From Andreprevotia lacus DSM 23236 (GTDB taxonomy: Bacteria; Pseudomonadota; Gammaproteobacteria; Burkholderiales; Chitinibacteraceae), in contig NZ_FWXD01000001.1 in the NCBI RefSeq assembly GCF_900176275.1, forward strand, positions 285,588 through 349,587: DNA of 64,000 nt. Direction: 5' to 3'. How positions within the stretch are numbered: position 1 is the first letter of the stretch; each line of letters opens with the position of its first letter. The position numbers were made by a program, and so were the translations under genes. Below, one piece after another: positions 44,491 to 55,044 of this stretch. Under the pieces are notes generated by a model. That model ran no database searches and was not told the origin of the DNA. It saw only the letters and a list, made by a program, of their open reading frames with translations.

Positions 44491-46788
44491 ATGCTGGAAA
44501 TTGAAATCGACGGTAAGACATTGACAGTCCCGGGCGGCAGCACGGTGATGGACGCGGCGAACTCCGTCGGCGTGTACATCCCGCATTTCTGCTACCACAA
44601 GAAACTGTCGATTGCTGCCAACTGCCGCATGTGCCTGGTCCAGGTCGAAAAAGCGCCCAAGCCGCTGCCCGCCTGTGCCACGCCCGTGACTGACGGGATG
44701 AAAGTCCATACCCACTCCGACATGGCCGTGAAGGCCCAGAAGGGTGTGATGGAATTCCTGCTCATCAACCACCCGCTGGACTGCCCGATCTGCGATCAGG
44801 GCGGTGAGTGCAACCTGCAGGATCTGGCCGTCGGTTACGGCCAATCCGGCTCGCGCTATCAGGAAGAAAAGCGCGTGGTGGTGAACAAGGACCTCGGCCC
44901 GCTGGTCTCCACCGACATGACGCGCTGCATTCACTGCAGCCGCTGCGTGCGTTTCACAGAAGAAATTGCCGGCTTCCAGGAGCTGGGCATGGGTGGCCGT
45001 GGTGAATTCACCGAAGTCATGCCGTATATCGGCAAGACGGTGAATTCGGAAATCTCCGGCAACATCATCGACCTGTGCCCGGTCGGTGCGCTGACTTCCA
45101 AGCCGTTCCGCTACAGCGCCCGTACCTGGGAACTGTCGCGCCGCAAGAGCGTGGCTGCGCACGATGGCCTGGGTGCCAACCTGGTGGTGCAAGTGAAGGA
45201 CCACAAGGTCAAGCGCGTACTGCCGCTGGAAAATGATGCCATCAACGAATGCTGGCTGTCCGACCGCGACCGCTTCAGCTACGAAGCGCTGAATTCGGAC
45301 GAGCGCCTGACCACCCCGCTGATCAAGCAGGGCGGCCAATGGCAGCAAGCCGACTGGCAAACCGCACTCGAATACATCGCCAACGGCCTGAAGTCGGTCG
45401 TCGCCGATCATGGTGCCAACAGCGTGGCTGGCGTCGCCGGGGCGTCGTCGACACTGGAAGAGCTGTTCCTGTTCAAGAAGCTGCTGGCCGGCGTCGGCGT
45501 GAGCAACGTCGAATCGCGCCTGCGCGTCACCGATCCGGTTGCCACCAAGGGTGTGCAGTGGCTGGGTCAGACCATCGCCGAGCTGGCTGCCAGCAATGCC
45601 GTGCTGGTGATCGGCTCGACACTGCGCAAGGAACAGCCGCTGATCGCACAACGTCTGCGCCAGTCGGTGAAGAAGGGTACTGCGCTGTCGGTGATCAACC
45701 CGCATGGTGACGATCTGCTCACCAAGCTGGCTGGCCAGGTCGTTACCCGCCCGGACCAACTGGTCGAAGGCGTGCTGGCAGTGCTGAAGGCCGTGGTTGA
45801 AGCCAAGGGTGCCGCGCATCCGGCCCATATCGACCTGAACGGCATCGAAGTGACCGAAGCTGCCAAGCAGGTTGCTGCTTCGCTGCAGGACAAGGAAACC
45901 GTCTCCATCGTGCTGGGCAACATCACGCTGCAGAACGCGCGTGCCAGCGAGCTGTACGCCGCTGCCACCGCACTGGCCGAGCTGACCGGTGCCAAGCTGG
46001 GTGTGCTGTCCGACGCGGCCAACACGGTTGGTGCGCAGCTGGTCGGCTTTCAGGGCGCGGGCAACGTATTTGCCCAGCCGAAGAAAGCCTACGTGCTGCT
46101 GCATGCCGAAGCCGATTTCGATACCGCCAACGGTGCACAAGCCGTTGCCGCGCTGGAAAAGGCCGACATGGTTGTCGTGATGTCGCCGTTCCAGTCGTGC
46201 GCGTTCGACTACGCTGACGTGATCCTGCCGGTGTCGCCGTTCTCGGAAACCTCGGGCACCTTCGTCAACATGGAAGGCAAGCCGCAAAGCTTCAACGGCG
46301 TGGTGCGCCCGCTGGGTGAAACCCGTCCGGCGTGGAAGGTGTTCCGCGTGCTCGGCAACGTGCTGGGTCTGGAAAACTTCCACTACAACAGCTCGGAAGA
46401 AGTCCGCGACGAAATCCTTGCCGCCGGCGTCGACGCCAAGCTCGACAACGCACCGGCTGCTGCCGTGCACGTCAAGCCGCAGGCCGCTTCGGGTCTGGTG
46501 CGCCTTGCCGAAGTGCCGGCTTACTTCGTTGACGGCATCGTCCGTCGCGCCGTCAGCCTGCAGGCTACTGCCGATGCACAAGTGGCCGGCCAGCTGCGTG
46601 CCAACGCCACTACCCTGGCATCGCTGGGCGTTGCTGCCGGTGACCAGGTGCGCGTGAGCCAGGGTGGCGAAGCCGTGCTGGTCGCAGTGGAAGACAAGGG
46701 TCTGCTCGATCAGGTGGTGCGTATCGCCAATGGCGCGCCGGCAACCCGCAACCTGTCGACCGGCGCACTGTCGGTTGCCAAGGCTTAA
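44491..46788 (+). CDS. nuoG: NADH-quinone oxidoreductase subunit G
   Basis: 765 residues, molybdopterin-oxidoreductase-like subunit with the N-terminal 2Fe-2S and 4Fe-4S clusters. Ligands: CYHKKLSIAANCRMC, HPLDCPICDQGGECNLQ, and CIHCSRCVRF. The rest lacks molybdopterin ligands, as usual. It starts 41 bases after nuoF, the largest gap in the first half of the operon. Confidence 0.96.
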   Translation: MLEIEIDGKTLTVPGGSTVMDAANSVGVYIPHFCYHKKLSIAANCRMCLVQVEKAPKPLPACATPVTDGMKVHTHSDMAVKAQKGVMEFLLINHPLDCPICDQGGECNLQDLAVGYGQSGSRYQEEKRVVVNKDLGPLVSTDMTRCIHCSRCVRFTEEIAGFQELGMGGRGEFTEVMPYIGKTVNSEISGNIIDLCPVGALTSKPFRYSARTWELSRRKSVAAHDGLGANLVVQVKDHKVKRVLPLENDAINECWLSDRDRFSYEALNSDERLTTPLIKQGGQWQQADWQTALEYIANGLKSVVADHGANSVAGVAGASSTLEELFLFKKLLAGVGVSNVESRLRVTDPVATKGVQWLGQTIAELAASNAVLVIGSTLRKEQPLIAQRLRQSVKKGTALSVINPHGDDLLTKLAGQVVTRPDQLVEGVLAVLKAVVEAKGAAHPAHIDLNGIEVTEAAKQVAASLQDKETVSIVLGNITLQNARASELYAAATALAELTGAKLGVLSDAANTVGAQLVGFQGAGNVFAQPKKAYVLLHAEADFDTANGAQAVAALEKADMVVVMSPFQSCAFDYADVILPVSPFSETSGTFVNMEGKPQSFNGVVRPLGETRPAWKVFRVLGNVLGLENFHYNSSEEVRDEILAAGVDAKLDNAPAAAVHVKPQAASGLVRLAEVPAYFVDGIVRRAVSLQATADAQVAGQLRANATTLASLGVAAGDQVRVSQGGEAVLVAVEDKGLLDQVVRIANGAPATRNLSTGALSVAKA

Positions 46789-46800
46789 GGGGAGACGAGC

Positions 46801-47874
46801 ATGGAATTCCTGACTCATTTGTTCCAGCAAGTCGGCCTGTCGGCCGCACTGGCGCCGACCGCAGCCTACATCGTGTGGACGCTGCTGAAGATCGTCTGCA
46901 TTGTTGCGCCTATCTTCGGCGCCGTGGCCTACATGACTTTTGCCGAGCGCAAGGTCATTGGCTACATGCAGATCCGTATCGGCCCGAACCGTGTCGGTCC
47001 TTTCGGCCTGCTGCAACCGATCGCCGACGGCGTGAAGCTGCTGCTGAAGGAAATCATCACCCCGTCCGCTGCCAGCGGTGGCCTGTTCTTCCTGGCCCCG
47101 GTCATGGTGCTGGTGCCGGCACTGGCCGCCTGGGCAGTGGTGCCGTTCTATCCCGGCTTCGTGCTGGCCGATGTGAACGTGGGCCTGCTGTACGTGATGG
47201 CCATTACCTCGATGGGCGTTTACGGCGTGATTCTGGCCGGCTGGGCATCCAACTCCAAGTACGCTTTCCTCGGCGCCATGCGTGCTGCGGCGCAGGTGAT
47301 CTCGTATGAACTGGCGATGGGTTTTGCGCTGGTCGGCGTGATCATGGTGTCCGGCTCGCTGAACCTGACCGAAATCGTGAATGCGCAGGGCCACGGCATT
47401 GCCGGTGGTTCGGTATTCAGCTGGAACTGGCTGCCGCTGCTGCCGCTGTTCGTTGTCTACTTCATCTCGGGCCTGGCTGAAACCAACCGCGCGCCGTTTG
47501 ACGTGACCGAAGGCGAATCGGAAATCGTCGCCGGCCACATGATCGAATACTCGGGCATGAGCTTCGCGCTGTTCTTCCTGGCCGAATACGCCAACATGAT
47601 CCTGATCTCGGCCATGGCCTCGATCATGTTCCTGGGTGGCTGGCTGAGCCCGTTCCCGGCCAACTGGGGCATTCTGGGTGCGCCGAGCTTCCTGTGGTGG
47701 GTGCTCAAGGTTGCGTTCCTGCTGTTCTGCTTCCTGTGGTTCCGCGCAACATTCCCGCGTTACCGTTATGACCAGTTGATGCGTCTGGGCTGGAAGATTT
47801 TCATCCCGGTCACGCTGGTGTGGATCGTGCTGGTGGGCGCGTGGATGCAAACCCCGCTGACGCTGTGGAAGTAA
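46801..47874 (+). CDS. nuoH: NADH-quinone oxidoreductase subunit H
   Basis: 357 residues, eight membrane helices, forming the quinone entry with NuoB/D. Conserved [20 protein letters not shown] and the acidic loop [20 protein letters not shown] are present. Confidence 0.97.
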   Translation: MEFLTHLFQQVGLSAALAPTAAYIVWTLLKIVCIVAPIFGAVAYMTFAERKVIGYMQIRIGPNRVGPFGLLQPIADGVKLLLKEIITPSAASGGLFFLAPVMVLVPALAAWAVVPFYPGFVLADVNVGLLYVMAITSMGVYGVILAGWASNSKYAFLGAMRAAAQVISYELAMGFALVGVIMVSGSLNLTEIVNAQGHGIAGGSVFSWNWLPLLPLFVVYFISGLAETNRAPFDVTEGESEIVAGHMIEYSGMSFALFFLAEYANMILISAMASIMFLGGWLSPFPANWGILGAPSFLWWVLKVAFLLFCFLWFRATFPRYRYDQLMRLGWKIFIPVTLVWIVLVGAWMQTPLTLWK

Positions 47875-47889
47875 GGCGAGGATAGAGAC

Positions 47890-48378
47890 ATGGAAAAAAT
47901 CAATCACTTCTTCAAGACCTTCCTGTTGGTCGAGCTCGTCAAGGGCTTGATGCTGACAGGTCGGCACTTCTTCCAGCGCAAGATCACCGTGCAGTTCCCG
48001 GAAGAAAAAACCCCGTACAGTCCGCGTTTCCGTGGCCTGCACGCACAGCGTCGCTACGCCAACGGCGAAGAGCGCTGCATTGCCTGCAAGCTGTGTGAAG
48101 CCGTCTGCCCGGCCATGGCGATCACCATCGAATCGGAAACGCGTGACGACGGCACCCGCCGTACCTCGCGTTATGACATCGACCTGACCAAGTGCATCTT
48201 CTGCGGTTTCTGCGAAGAAGCCTGTCCGGTTGACGCCATCGTCGAAACGCACATCCTCGAGTACCACGGCGAGAAGCGCGGCGACCTGTATTACACCAAG
48301 CCGATGCTGCTGGCAGTTGGCGACAAGTACGAAAGCGAAATCGCTGCCCGCAAGGCCGCGGACGCGAAGTACCGCTAA
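47890..48378 (+). CDS. nuoI: NADH-quinone oxidoreductase subunit I
   Basis: 162 residues, amphipathic N-terminal helix then two ferredoxin motifs, [12 protein letters not shown] and [15 protein letters not shown], carrying 4Fe-4S clusters N6a and N6b that pass electrons to NuoB. Confidence 0.97.
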   Translation: MEKINHFFKTFLLVELVKGLMLTGRHFFQRKITVQFPEEKTPYSPRFRGLHAQRRYANGEERCIACKLCEAVCPAMAITIESETRDDGTRRTSRYDIDLTKCIFCGFCEEACPVDAIVETHILEYHGEKRGDLYYTKPMLLAVGDKYESEIAARKAADAKYR

Positions 48379-48388
48379 GGGGACGACG

Positions 48389-49030
48389 ATGACTGAACTG
48401 GTAATTTTCTATTCGTTTGCCCTGATTCTGGTATTCGCCGCCTTCCGCGTGATTACCGCCAAGAACCCGGTGCACGCTGCGCTGTATCTGGTGCTGTCGT
48501 TCTTCACCGGTGCCGTGCTGTGGATGCTGACCAAGGCCGAGTTCCTGGCTGTGTCGCTGATCGTGATTTACGTCGGCGCGGTCATGGTGCTGTTCCTGTT
48601 CGTGGTGATGATGCTCGACATCAACTTCGAAGAGCTGCGCAAGGGCTTCTGGCGCTATCTGCCAGTGGCTGGCACCGTGGCGGTGCTGATGGCGTATGAA
48701 ATGGTCATGGTGCTGACACACCCGTCGGCGCAGCTGCGTGGTGCTGCAGTGGCCGAGCCGGCTGCCGGCTACAACAACGCCAAGGTGCTGGGTCAGTTGA
48801 TCTACACCCAGTACTTCCTGCCGTTCCAGCTGGCCGCCGTGCTGCTGCTGGTGGGCATGGTTGCCGCCATTGCACTGACCCTGCGCAAGCGCAAGAACAC
48901 CAAGTACATCAACCCGGCCGACCAGATCAAGGTCAAGCGCGATGAGCGCCTGACCATCGTGTCTGTGAACGCTGAAGCCCGCGCCGTCATCGAGCCGCCC
49001 AAGCCGGCCGATGGCGAGCAACAAGCATAA
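48389..49030 (+). CDS. nuoJ: NADH-quinone oxidoreductase subunit J
   Basis: 213 residues, five membrane helices including the conserved AVSLIVIYVGAVMVLFLFVV with its pi-bulge region. ATG 48389 follows GGGGAC; the frame open upstream overlaps nuoI and is not real. The C-terminal charged tail is unremarkable. Confidence 0.96.
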   Translation: MTELVIFYSFALILVFAAFRVITAKNPVHAALYLVLSFFTGAVLWMLTKAEFLAVSLIVIYVGAVMVLFLFVVMMLDINFEELRKGFWRYLPVAGTVAVLMAYEMVMVLTHPSAQLRGAAVAEPAAGYNNAKVLGQLIYTQYFLPFQLAAVLLLVGMVAAIALTLRKRKNTKYINPADQIKVKRDERLTIVSVNAEARAVIEPPKPADGEQQA

Positions 49031-49045
49031 GGGCAGGGAACAGAC

Positions 49046-49351
49046 ATGCTGACACTTGAACACTACCTGGTGCTGGGCGCGATCCTGTTCGCGATCTCGG
49101 TATTCGGCATCTTCATGAACCGCAAGAATCTGATCGTATTGCTGATGGCAATCGAGCTGATGCTGCTGGCGGTCAATATCAACTTCATCGCGTTTTCGCA
49201 GTACCTGGGTGACGCCTCCGGACAGATCTTCGTGTTCTTCATCCTGACTGTGGCTGCGGCCGAGTCGGCGATCGGTCTGGCGATCCTGGTTGCATTGTTC
49301 CGCAGCCTGCGTTCGATCAATGTCGAAGACCTCGATCATCTCAAGGGCTAA
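49046..49351 (+). CDS. nuoK: NADH-quinone oxidoreductase subunit K
   Basis: 101 residues, three membrane helices with the conserved Glu in [16 protein letters not shown] and the second in [16 protein letters not shown]. MrpC-like antiporter-related subunit. Confidence 0.97.
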   Translation: MLTLEHYLVLGAILFAISVFGIFMNRKNLIVLLMAIELMLLAVNINFIAFSQYLGDASGQIFVFFILTVAAAESAIGLAILVALFRSLRSINVEDLDHLKG

Positions 49352-49388
49352 CCGGTTTACCGGCCAAGATAACAACAGGGCTTAACCC

Positions 49389-51434
49389 ATGGATATGAAA
49401 ACAATCTACCTGCTGATCCCGCTGGCGCCGTTGTTGGGCGCGCTGGTGGCAGGTCTGTTCGGCTGGGCCATCGGCCGGCGTGCGGCACACACCGTCACCA
49501 TTGGTGGTGTGGCCGTCGCGTTCGCGCTGTCTGCCTACGTGCTCAAGTACCTGATCGACGGCGGCGCCAGCTACAACGGCACCGTCTACACCTGGCTGAC
49601 CGTCAACGGTGTTGATCTCAACGTCGGCTTCCTGGTCGATAAACTGACCGCCATGATGATGTGCGTGGTGACCTTCGTGTCGCTGATGGTGCACATCTAC
49701 ACCATCGGTTACATGGAAGAAGATCCGGGCTACCAGCGTTTCTTCAGCTACATCTCGCTGTTCACCTTTTCCATGCTGATGCTGGTGATGGCCAACAACT
49801 TCGTGCAGCTGTTCTTCGGCTGGGAAGCGGTGGGTCTGGTGTCCTATCTGCTGATCGGCTTCTGGTTCAAGCGTCCGACCGCCACCTTCGCCAACCTGAA
49901 GGCCTTCCTGGTCAACCGCGTGGGTGACTTCGGTTTCCTGCTGGGTATCGGCCTGGTGCTGGCGCACTTTGGCACGCTGGACTACGCCGCGGTGTTCGCC
50001 AAGGCCGGCGAGCTGAAAGACGTCACCATCACCTTGCTGCCGGGCCATAGCTGGTCGCTGTTGACCGTGACCTGCATCCTGCTGTTCGTGGGTGCCATGG
50101 GCAAGTCGGCGCAATTCCCGCTGCACGTGTGGCTGCCGGATTCGATGGAAGGCCCGACACCGATTTCCGCGCTGATCCACGCCGCCACCATGGTGACGGC
50201 CGGTATCTTCATGGTGTCGCGCATGTCGCCGCTGTATGAACTGTCCGACACCGCGCTGAACTTCGTGCTGGTGATCGGGGCGATTACCGCGCTGTTCATG
50301 GGCTTCCTCGGCATCATCCAGAACGACATCAAACGTGTGGTTGCGTATTCGACCTTGTCGCAGCTCGGTTACATGACCGTGGCGCTGGGTGCGTCGGCTT
50401 ACTCTGTCGCCGTGTTCCACCTGATGACGCACGCCTTCTTCAAGGCGCTGCTGTTCCTTGGCGCGGGTTCGGTGATCATGGGCATGCACCATGACCAGGA
50501 CATCCGCAACATGGGTGGCTTGCGCAAATACATGAAGTGGACCTGGCTGACCTCGCTGATTGGTTCGCTGGCGCTGATCGGTACACCGTTCTTCGCGGGC
50601 TTCTATTCCAAGGATTCGATCATCGAAGCCGTGGCCGAATCGCACCTGCCGGGTGCTGGTTTTGCCTACTTCGCTGTCGTGGCTGGTGTATTCGTGACGG
50701 CGTTCTACTCGTTCCGTATGTACTTCCTGGTCTTCCACGGCAAGGAACGCTGGATGCAGAAGGGCCATCACCATGCGCACGATGATCACGCGCATGATGA
50801 AGATGAACATCATCACGGCCTTGGCCCGAACGACAAGCCGCACGAAAGCCCTTGGGTCGTGACCCTGCCGCTGGTGCTGCTGGCGATTCCGTCGGTCATC
50901 ATCGGTGCGATTGCGATCAAGCCCATGCTTTACGGCAACTTCTTCGACGGCGTGATCTTCATCAATCATGAAGCCCACCCGGCGCTGGAAATGATGAAGG
51001 AAGAATTCCACGGCTGGTTCGGGATGGTGCTGCATGCGTTCAAGACGCTGCCGCTGTATCTGGCTGCTGCCGGTGTGGCTGCTGCCTACCTCTTTTACAT
51101 GGTCAAGCCGGAACTGCCGGCCGCCTGCGACCGCTTCTTCACCAGGATCGGTGTCAAGAAGCTGCTGGAAGAGAAGTACTACATGGATCACCTCTACATC
51201 AACGGCTTTGCCGCGCTGGGTCGCGCCATCGGTACCGTGTTGTGGAAGGTGGGCGACGCACTGCTGATCGACGGTTTGCTGGTCAACGGTTCCGCCAAGG
51301 TTGTGGGCTTCTTCTCGAGCGTCGTGCGCCGCGTACAGACGGGTTACATCTATCACTACGCGTTCGCCATGATTCTGGGCGCGCTCGGTCTGGTGACCTG
51401 GTGGGTGTGGCACGTGCTGGGTACGTTGCACTAA
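49389..51434 (+). CDS. nuoL: NADH-quinone oxidoreductase subunit L
   Basis: 681 residues, antiporter-like proton channel with the long lateral helix. Proton-path signature FFGWEAVGLVSYLLIGFW and GKSAQFPLHVWLPDSMEGP are intact. A cytosolic loop at about residues 460-478 is rich in histidine (HHHAHDDHAHDEDEHHHG), longer than I recall for E. coli, and could bind metal; that is inference. Confidence 0.97.
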   Translation: MDMKTIYLLIPLAPLLGALVAGLFGWAIGRRAAHTVTIGGVAVAFALSAYVLKYLIDGGASYNGTVYTWLTVNGVDLNVGFLVDKLTAMMMCVVTFVSLMVHIYTIGYMEEDPGYQRFFSYISLFTFSMLMLVMANNFVQLFFGWEAVGLVSYLLIGFWFKRPTATFANLKAFLVNRVGDFGFLLGIGLVLAHFGTLDYAAVFAKAGELKDVTITLLPGHSWSLLTVTCILLFVGAMGKSAQFPLHVWLPDSMEGPTPISALIHAATMVTAGIFMVSRMSPLYELSDTALNFVLVIGAITALFMGFLGIIQNDIKRVVAYSTLSQLGYMTVALGASAYSVAVFHLMTHAFFKALLFLGAGSVIMGMHHDQDIRNMGGLRKYMKWTWLTSLIGSLALIGTPFFAGFYSKDSIIEAVAESHLPGAGFAYFAVVAGVFVTAFYSFRMYFLVFHGKERWMQKGHHHAHDDHAHDEDEHHHGLGPNDKPHESPWVVTLPLVLLAIPSVIIGAIAIKPMLYGNFFDGVIFINHEAHPALEMMKEEFHGWFGMVLHAFKTLPLYLAAAGVAAAYLFYMVKPELPAACDRFFTRIGVKKLLEEKYYMDHLYINGFAALGRAIGTVLWKVGDALLIDGLLVNGSAKVVGFFSSVVRRVQTGYIYHYAFAMILGALGLVTWWVWHVLGTLH

Positions 51435-51479
51435 GCGGCCGATCGTAACGGTTTCATGAAATAACAAGCAGGTAAGACT

Positions 51480-52988
51480 ATGACGGGTAATCTTCTGAGC
51501 CTCGCGATCTGGCTGCCGATACTGGCGGGCCTCGTGGTGCTCGCCATCGGTGGGGGCCAGCGCTCGAATATCGCGCGCTGGGGCTCGCTGTTGGGCGCGC
51601 TGGCGAGCTTTCTGGTCACGATTCCGCTGTACACCGGATTCGATGTCCTCAACGGCGGCATGCAGTTCGTAGAACTCAAGCCGTGGATCGAGACGTACAA
51701 CATCAACTACAGCCTGGGTGTCGACGGCATTTCGGTCTGGTTCGTGCTGCTCAACAGCTTCACCACGCTGATGGTGATCCTGGCAGGCTGGCAAGTGATC
51801 GAGCAACGCGTCAGCGTTTACAACGCCGCGTTCCTGATCATGTCGGGCTTGATCAACGGCGCGTTTGCCGCGCAGGACGCCATCCTGTTCTATTGCTTCT
51901 TTGAAGCAATGCTGATTCCGATGTACCTGATCATCGGTATCTGGGGTGGTCCGAACCGCGTTTACGCGTCGTTCAAGTTCTTCCTGTACACGCTGCTGGG
52001 CTCGCTGCTGACGCTGGTTGCCTTCATCTACCTGCACTACCAGTCCAACGGCAGCTTTGCCGTGGCCGACTTCGCCGGCCTGCACCTGACACTGAAAGAG
52101 CAGTCGCTGTTGCTGGTGGCCTTCTTCTTTGCCTTCGCGGTGAAGGTGCCGATGTGGCCGGTACATACCTGGCTGCCGGATGCGCACGTTGAAGCGCCGA
52201 CTGGCGGTTCGATGGTGCTGGCTGCCATCACGCTGAAGCTGGGTGCTTACGGTTTCCTGCGTTTCGCACTGCCGATCGCGCCGGATGCCTGCCGTGAATA
52301 CGCCTGGGTGTTCGTGCTGTTCTCGCTGATTGCCGTGGTTTACATCGGCATGGTGGCACTGGTGCAAACCGACATGAAGAAGCTGGTGGCTTATTCGTCC
52401 ATCTCGCACATGGGCTTTGTTACCCTCGGCTTCTTCATGATGGGTGGCCTGAACCACAACGAGCTGAACAGCTGGGCTGTGGAAGGTGCAATCGCCCAGA
52501 TGATCTCGCACGGCTTCGTGTCGGCCGCGATGTTCTTCTGTATCGGTGTCATGTACGACCGCGTACACAGCCGCAAGATCGCCGATTACGGCGGCGTAGC
52601 CAACAAGATGCCGATCTTTGCCGCATTCTTCATGCTGTTTGCCATGGCCAACTCCGGTCTGCCGGGTACTTCGGGTTTCTCGGGTGAATTCCTGGTGATC
52701 CTGGGCGCGGTGCAGGTCAACTTCTGGTACGCCGTCGCCGGCGCCACCACGCTGATCTTCGGTGCGGCCTACACGCTGTGGATGTACAAGCGCGTGATTT
52801 TCGGCGACGTGGGCAATCACCACGTCGAAGAGCTCAAGGATGTGAACGCACGCGAATTCCTGGTACTGGCCGTGCTGGCCGTCACCGTGCTGGGTATGGG
52901 CTTGTATCCGAAGCTGTTTGTCGACTTGATGCACGTATCGGTCAATGACCTGATCTGGCACGTGTCGCAATCCAAGCTCCCCCAATAA
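51480..52988 (+). CDS. nuoM: NADH-quinone oxidoreductase subunit M
   Basis: 502 residues, fourteen-helix antiporter-like subunit. Conserved YSLGVDGISVWFVLLN, FYCFFEAMLIPMYLIIG with its key Glu, and KVPMWPVHTWLPDAHVEAP. ATG 51480 follows AGGTAAG after a 45-base gap. Confidence 0.97.
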   Translation: MTGNLLSLAIWLPILAGLVVLAIGGGQRSNIARWGSLLGALASFLVTIPLYTGFDVLNGGMQFVELKPWIETYNINYSLGVDGISVWFVLLNSFTTLMVILAGWQVIEQRVSVYNAAFLIMSGLINGAFAAQDAILFYCFFEAMLIPMYLIIGIWGGPNRVYASFKFFLYTLLGSLLTLVAFIYLHYQSNGSFAVADFAGLHLTLKEQSLLLVAFFFAFAVKVPMWPVHTWLPDAHVEAPTGGSMVLAAITLKLGAYGFLRFALPIAPDACREYAWVFVLFSLIAVVYIGMVALVQTDMKKLVAYSSISHMGFVTLGFFMMGGLNHNELNSWAVEGAIAQMISHGFVSAAMFFCIGVMYDRVHSRKIADYGGVANKMPIFAAFFMLFAMANSGLPGTSGFSGEFLVILGAVQVNFWYAVAGATTLIFGAAYTLWMYKRVIFGDVGNHHVEELKDVNAREFLVLAVLAVTVLGMGLYPKLFVDLMHVSVNDLIWHVSQSKLPQ

Positions 52989-53016
52989 CAGTGATAGCGA
53001 GATAAGGGTTTAGAGC

Positions 53017-54564
53017 ATGACCTGGACCAGTTTGAATGCAGGGATCGCGTATCCGGAGATTTTCCTCCTGATCGCCGCGTGCGCGATCCTGCTGATTGAT
53101 GTTTTTGTAAGTGATGCCAAGCGTGGCATCACGCATGGCCTGACGCTGGCAGCGCTGGCCGTTACCGGTGCCATTTTGTACTCCGGCTACATTCCGCAGC
53201 GCGTTACCGCGTTCAGCGGTCAGTTCGTGGCCGACCCGATGGCCGCCTGGGCCAAGGGCGGCATCCTGATCGGTGTCGCGCTGGCGCTGATCTATGGCCG
53301 CAGCTACGCCGCTGCCCGCCAGATGTATCGTGGCGAGCTGTACACGCTGACCCTGTTCGCCACCCTGGGCATGATGATCATGACCTCGGCGATCAACTTC
53401 CTGCTGCTGTACGTCGGCCTGGAACTGCTGTCGCTGTCGCTGTATGCACTGGTTGCGCTGCGCCGTGATTCGGCCAACGCCACCGAGGCGGCGATGAAGT
53501 ACTTCGTGCTGGGCGCGCTGGCCTCGGGCATGCTGCTGTACGGCATGTCCATGGTATACGGTGCCACCGGTTCGCTGGACGTGGTCATCATCGCGCAGAA
53601 GATTGCCACCCAGGCTGCCAACCCGACGCTGCTGGTGTTCGGTCTGGTGTTCATCGTGGCTGGTATCGCGTTCAAGCTGGGCGCCGTGCCTTTCCACATG
53701 TGGGTGCCTGACGTTTACCAAGGCGCGCCGACCCCGATCGCCCAACTGATCGGTACTGCCCCCAAGCTGGCCGCATTCGCATTCGTGATGCGCCTGCTGG
53801 CCGAAGCACTGGGCCTGGCCGGTATCGACCTGAGCCAGATCCGTCAGCAGCCGATGCTGCTGCCGAGCTGGAGCAGCATGCTGATGGTGCTGGCTGTTGC
53901 TTCGCTGGTGATCGGTAACCTGGCCGCGATTGCGCAAACCAACATCAAGCGCATGTTTGCCTATTCGACCATCTCGCACATGGGCTTTCTGCTGCTGGGC
54001 ATCCTGGTGGCCAACGAAGTCGGCTACTCGGCATCGTTCTTCTATGCCTTTACCTATGTGCTGACCGCAGCCGCCGGTTTCGGCATGGTGCAACTGCTGT
54101 CGCGTGAAGGTTTCGAGGCCGATACCATCGACGCGTTCAAGGGCCTTGCCAAGCGCAGCCCGTGGTTTGCCTTCATGATGCTGATGGTGCTGTTCTCGAT
54201 GGCCGGTATCCCGGTGTTCGTCGGCTTCTTTGCCAAGCTGTCGGTGCTGCAGGCGCTGCTGAACCATGCCGTGCTGGTGCCGGGTGTTGATGGCGCCGGC
54301 ATTGACATCGATCATAGTGGTCTAGTGTGGGTTGCCGTGGTGGCCGTGCTGATGTCGCTGGTAGGTGCGTTCTACTACCTGCGTGTGGTCAAGGTCATGT
54401 TCTTTGATGAGCCGACCGATACCGCGCCGATTTCGGCTTGCTGGGATGTGCGTATCATCCTGTCGCTGAACTGCCTGCTGCTGCTGGCGCTGGGCCTGGT
54501 GCCGGGCTATCTGTTGGCCAAGCTGGGTGAAGCGGTCAAGCTGTCGTCGCTGGTGTTGTTCTAA
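53017..54564 (+). CDS. nuoN: NADH-quinone oxidoreductase subunit N
   Basis: 515 residues, the third antiporter-like subunit. Conserved YVGLELLSLSLYALVAL, KLGAVPFHMWVPDVYQGAP and NIKRMFAYSTISHMGFLLLG. The last of 14 nuo genes; the DUF2818 gene begins 12 bases after its stop. Confidence 0.96.
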   Translation: MTWTSLNAGIAYPEIFLLIAACAILLIDVFVSDAKRGITHGLTLAALAVTGAILYSGYIPQRVTAFSGQFVADPMAAWAKGGILIGVALALIYGRSYAAARQMYRGELYTLTLFATLGMMIMTSAINFLLLYVGLELLSLSLYALVALRRDSANATEAAMKYFVLGALASGMLLYGMSMVYGATGSLDVVIIAQKIATQAANPTLLVFGLVFIVAGIAFKLGAVPFHMWVPDVYQGAPTPIAQLIGTAPKLAAFAFVMRLLAEALGLAGIDLSQIRQQPMLLPSWSSMLMVLAVASLVIGNLAAIAQTNIKRMFAYSTISHMGFLLLGILVANEVGYSASFFYAFTYVLTAAAGFGMVQLLSREGFEADTIDAFKGLAKRSPWFAFMMLMVLFSMAGIPVFVGFFAKLSVLQALLNHAVLVPGVDGAGIDIDHSGLVWVAVVAVLMSLVGAFYYLRVVKVMFFDEPTDTAPISACWDVRIILSLNCLLLLALGLVPGYLLAKLGEAVKLSSLVLF

Positions 54565-54576
54565 GCAGCCGCGCGG

Positions 54577-54870
54577 ATGTTTGAAACCATCCTGATCTGC
54601 ACATTGGCAGCCGTGGCTGCCAATGTGCCTTTTGTGACCGGCAGGCTGTTTGGCCTGTTGTCCCTCGCGCGCAAGCACTTTGGCTGGCAGTTGCTGGAAT
54701 GGCTGGTCTATTACCTCCTGCTGCTGGGTGTGGCTCGCCTGCTGGAAGGGCGGGTGAGTGATGTGCACCCGCAAAACTGGCAGTTTTATGCCACCACGCT
54801 GGCCTTGTTCGTCGTGCTGGCCTGGCCGGGCTTCGTATGGCGCTATTTCTGGCGTAAACCCGGCATTTGA
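54577..54870 (+). CDS. DUF2818 family membrane protein
   Basis: 97 residues with three membrane helices. Small unknown protein commonly found behind nuoN in betaproteobacteria (from memory). Its placement suggests a role in complex I assembly or stability, which is inference. A short intergenic region with the tRNA-Val promoter follows. Confidence 0.85.
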   Translation: MFETILICTLAAVAANVPFVTGRLFGLLSLARKHFGWQLLEWLVYYLLLLGVARLLEGRVSDVHPQNWQFYATTLALFVVLAWPGFVWRYFWRKPGI

Positions 54871-54902
54871 CGCAGATAGGCGAAATTTCTGCGGCAAAAG
54901 GC

Positions 54903-54931
54903 TTGCGGGGTATGTTGAATCCCGATATAGT
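54903..54931 (+). promoter_or_regulatory. promoter of tRNA-Val
   Basis: TTGCGG (54903-54908), a 17-base spacer, and TATAGT (54926-54931), which puts the start about 8 bases before the tRNA. It may also serve the thrS leader downstream. Confidence 0.65.
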
Positions 54932-54945
54932 TCGACTTCTTCGTT

Positions 54946-55022
54946 AGGCACGTAGCTCAGCTGGTTAGAGCACCACCTTGACATGGTGGGGGTCGTTGGT
55001 TCGAGTCCAATCGTGCCTACCA
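54946..55022 (+). tRNA. tRNA-Val (anticodon GAC)
   Basis: 77 bases including CCA. Acceptor stem AGGCACG (54946-54952) with CGTGCCT (55012-55018), discriminator A. Anticodon stem CCACC/GGTGG around TTGACAT gives GAC at 54980-54982, reading GUC/GUU. Close to E. coli tRNA-Val(GAC). Nearest genes: DUF2818 upstream, thrS leader downstream. Confidence 0.97.
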
Positions 55023-55044
55023 ACGAATTAAAGGAATCAAGCTC

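Noticed and set aside
44461..48267. Very long minus-strand open frame (over 1200 codons) across nuoG-nuoI
   Set aside because: It is a shadow of high-GC codon bias opposite the nuo genes; composition is Arg/Gln/His rich, with no domain and no ribosome-binding site. The same holds for long minus-strand frames at 22058-25318, 49341-52985 and 58545-61835.
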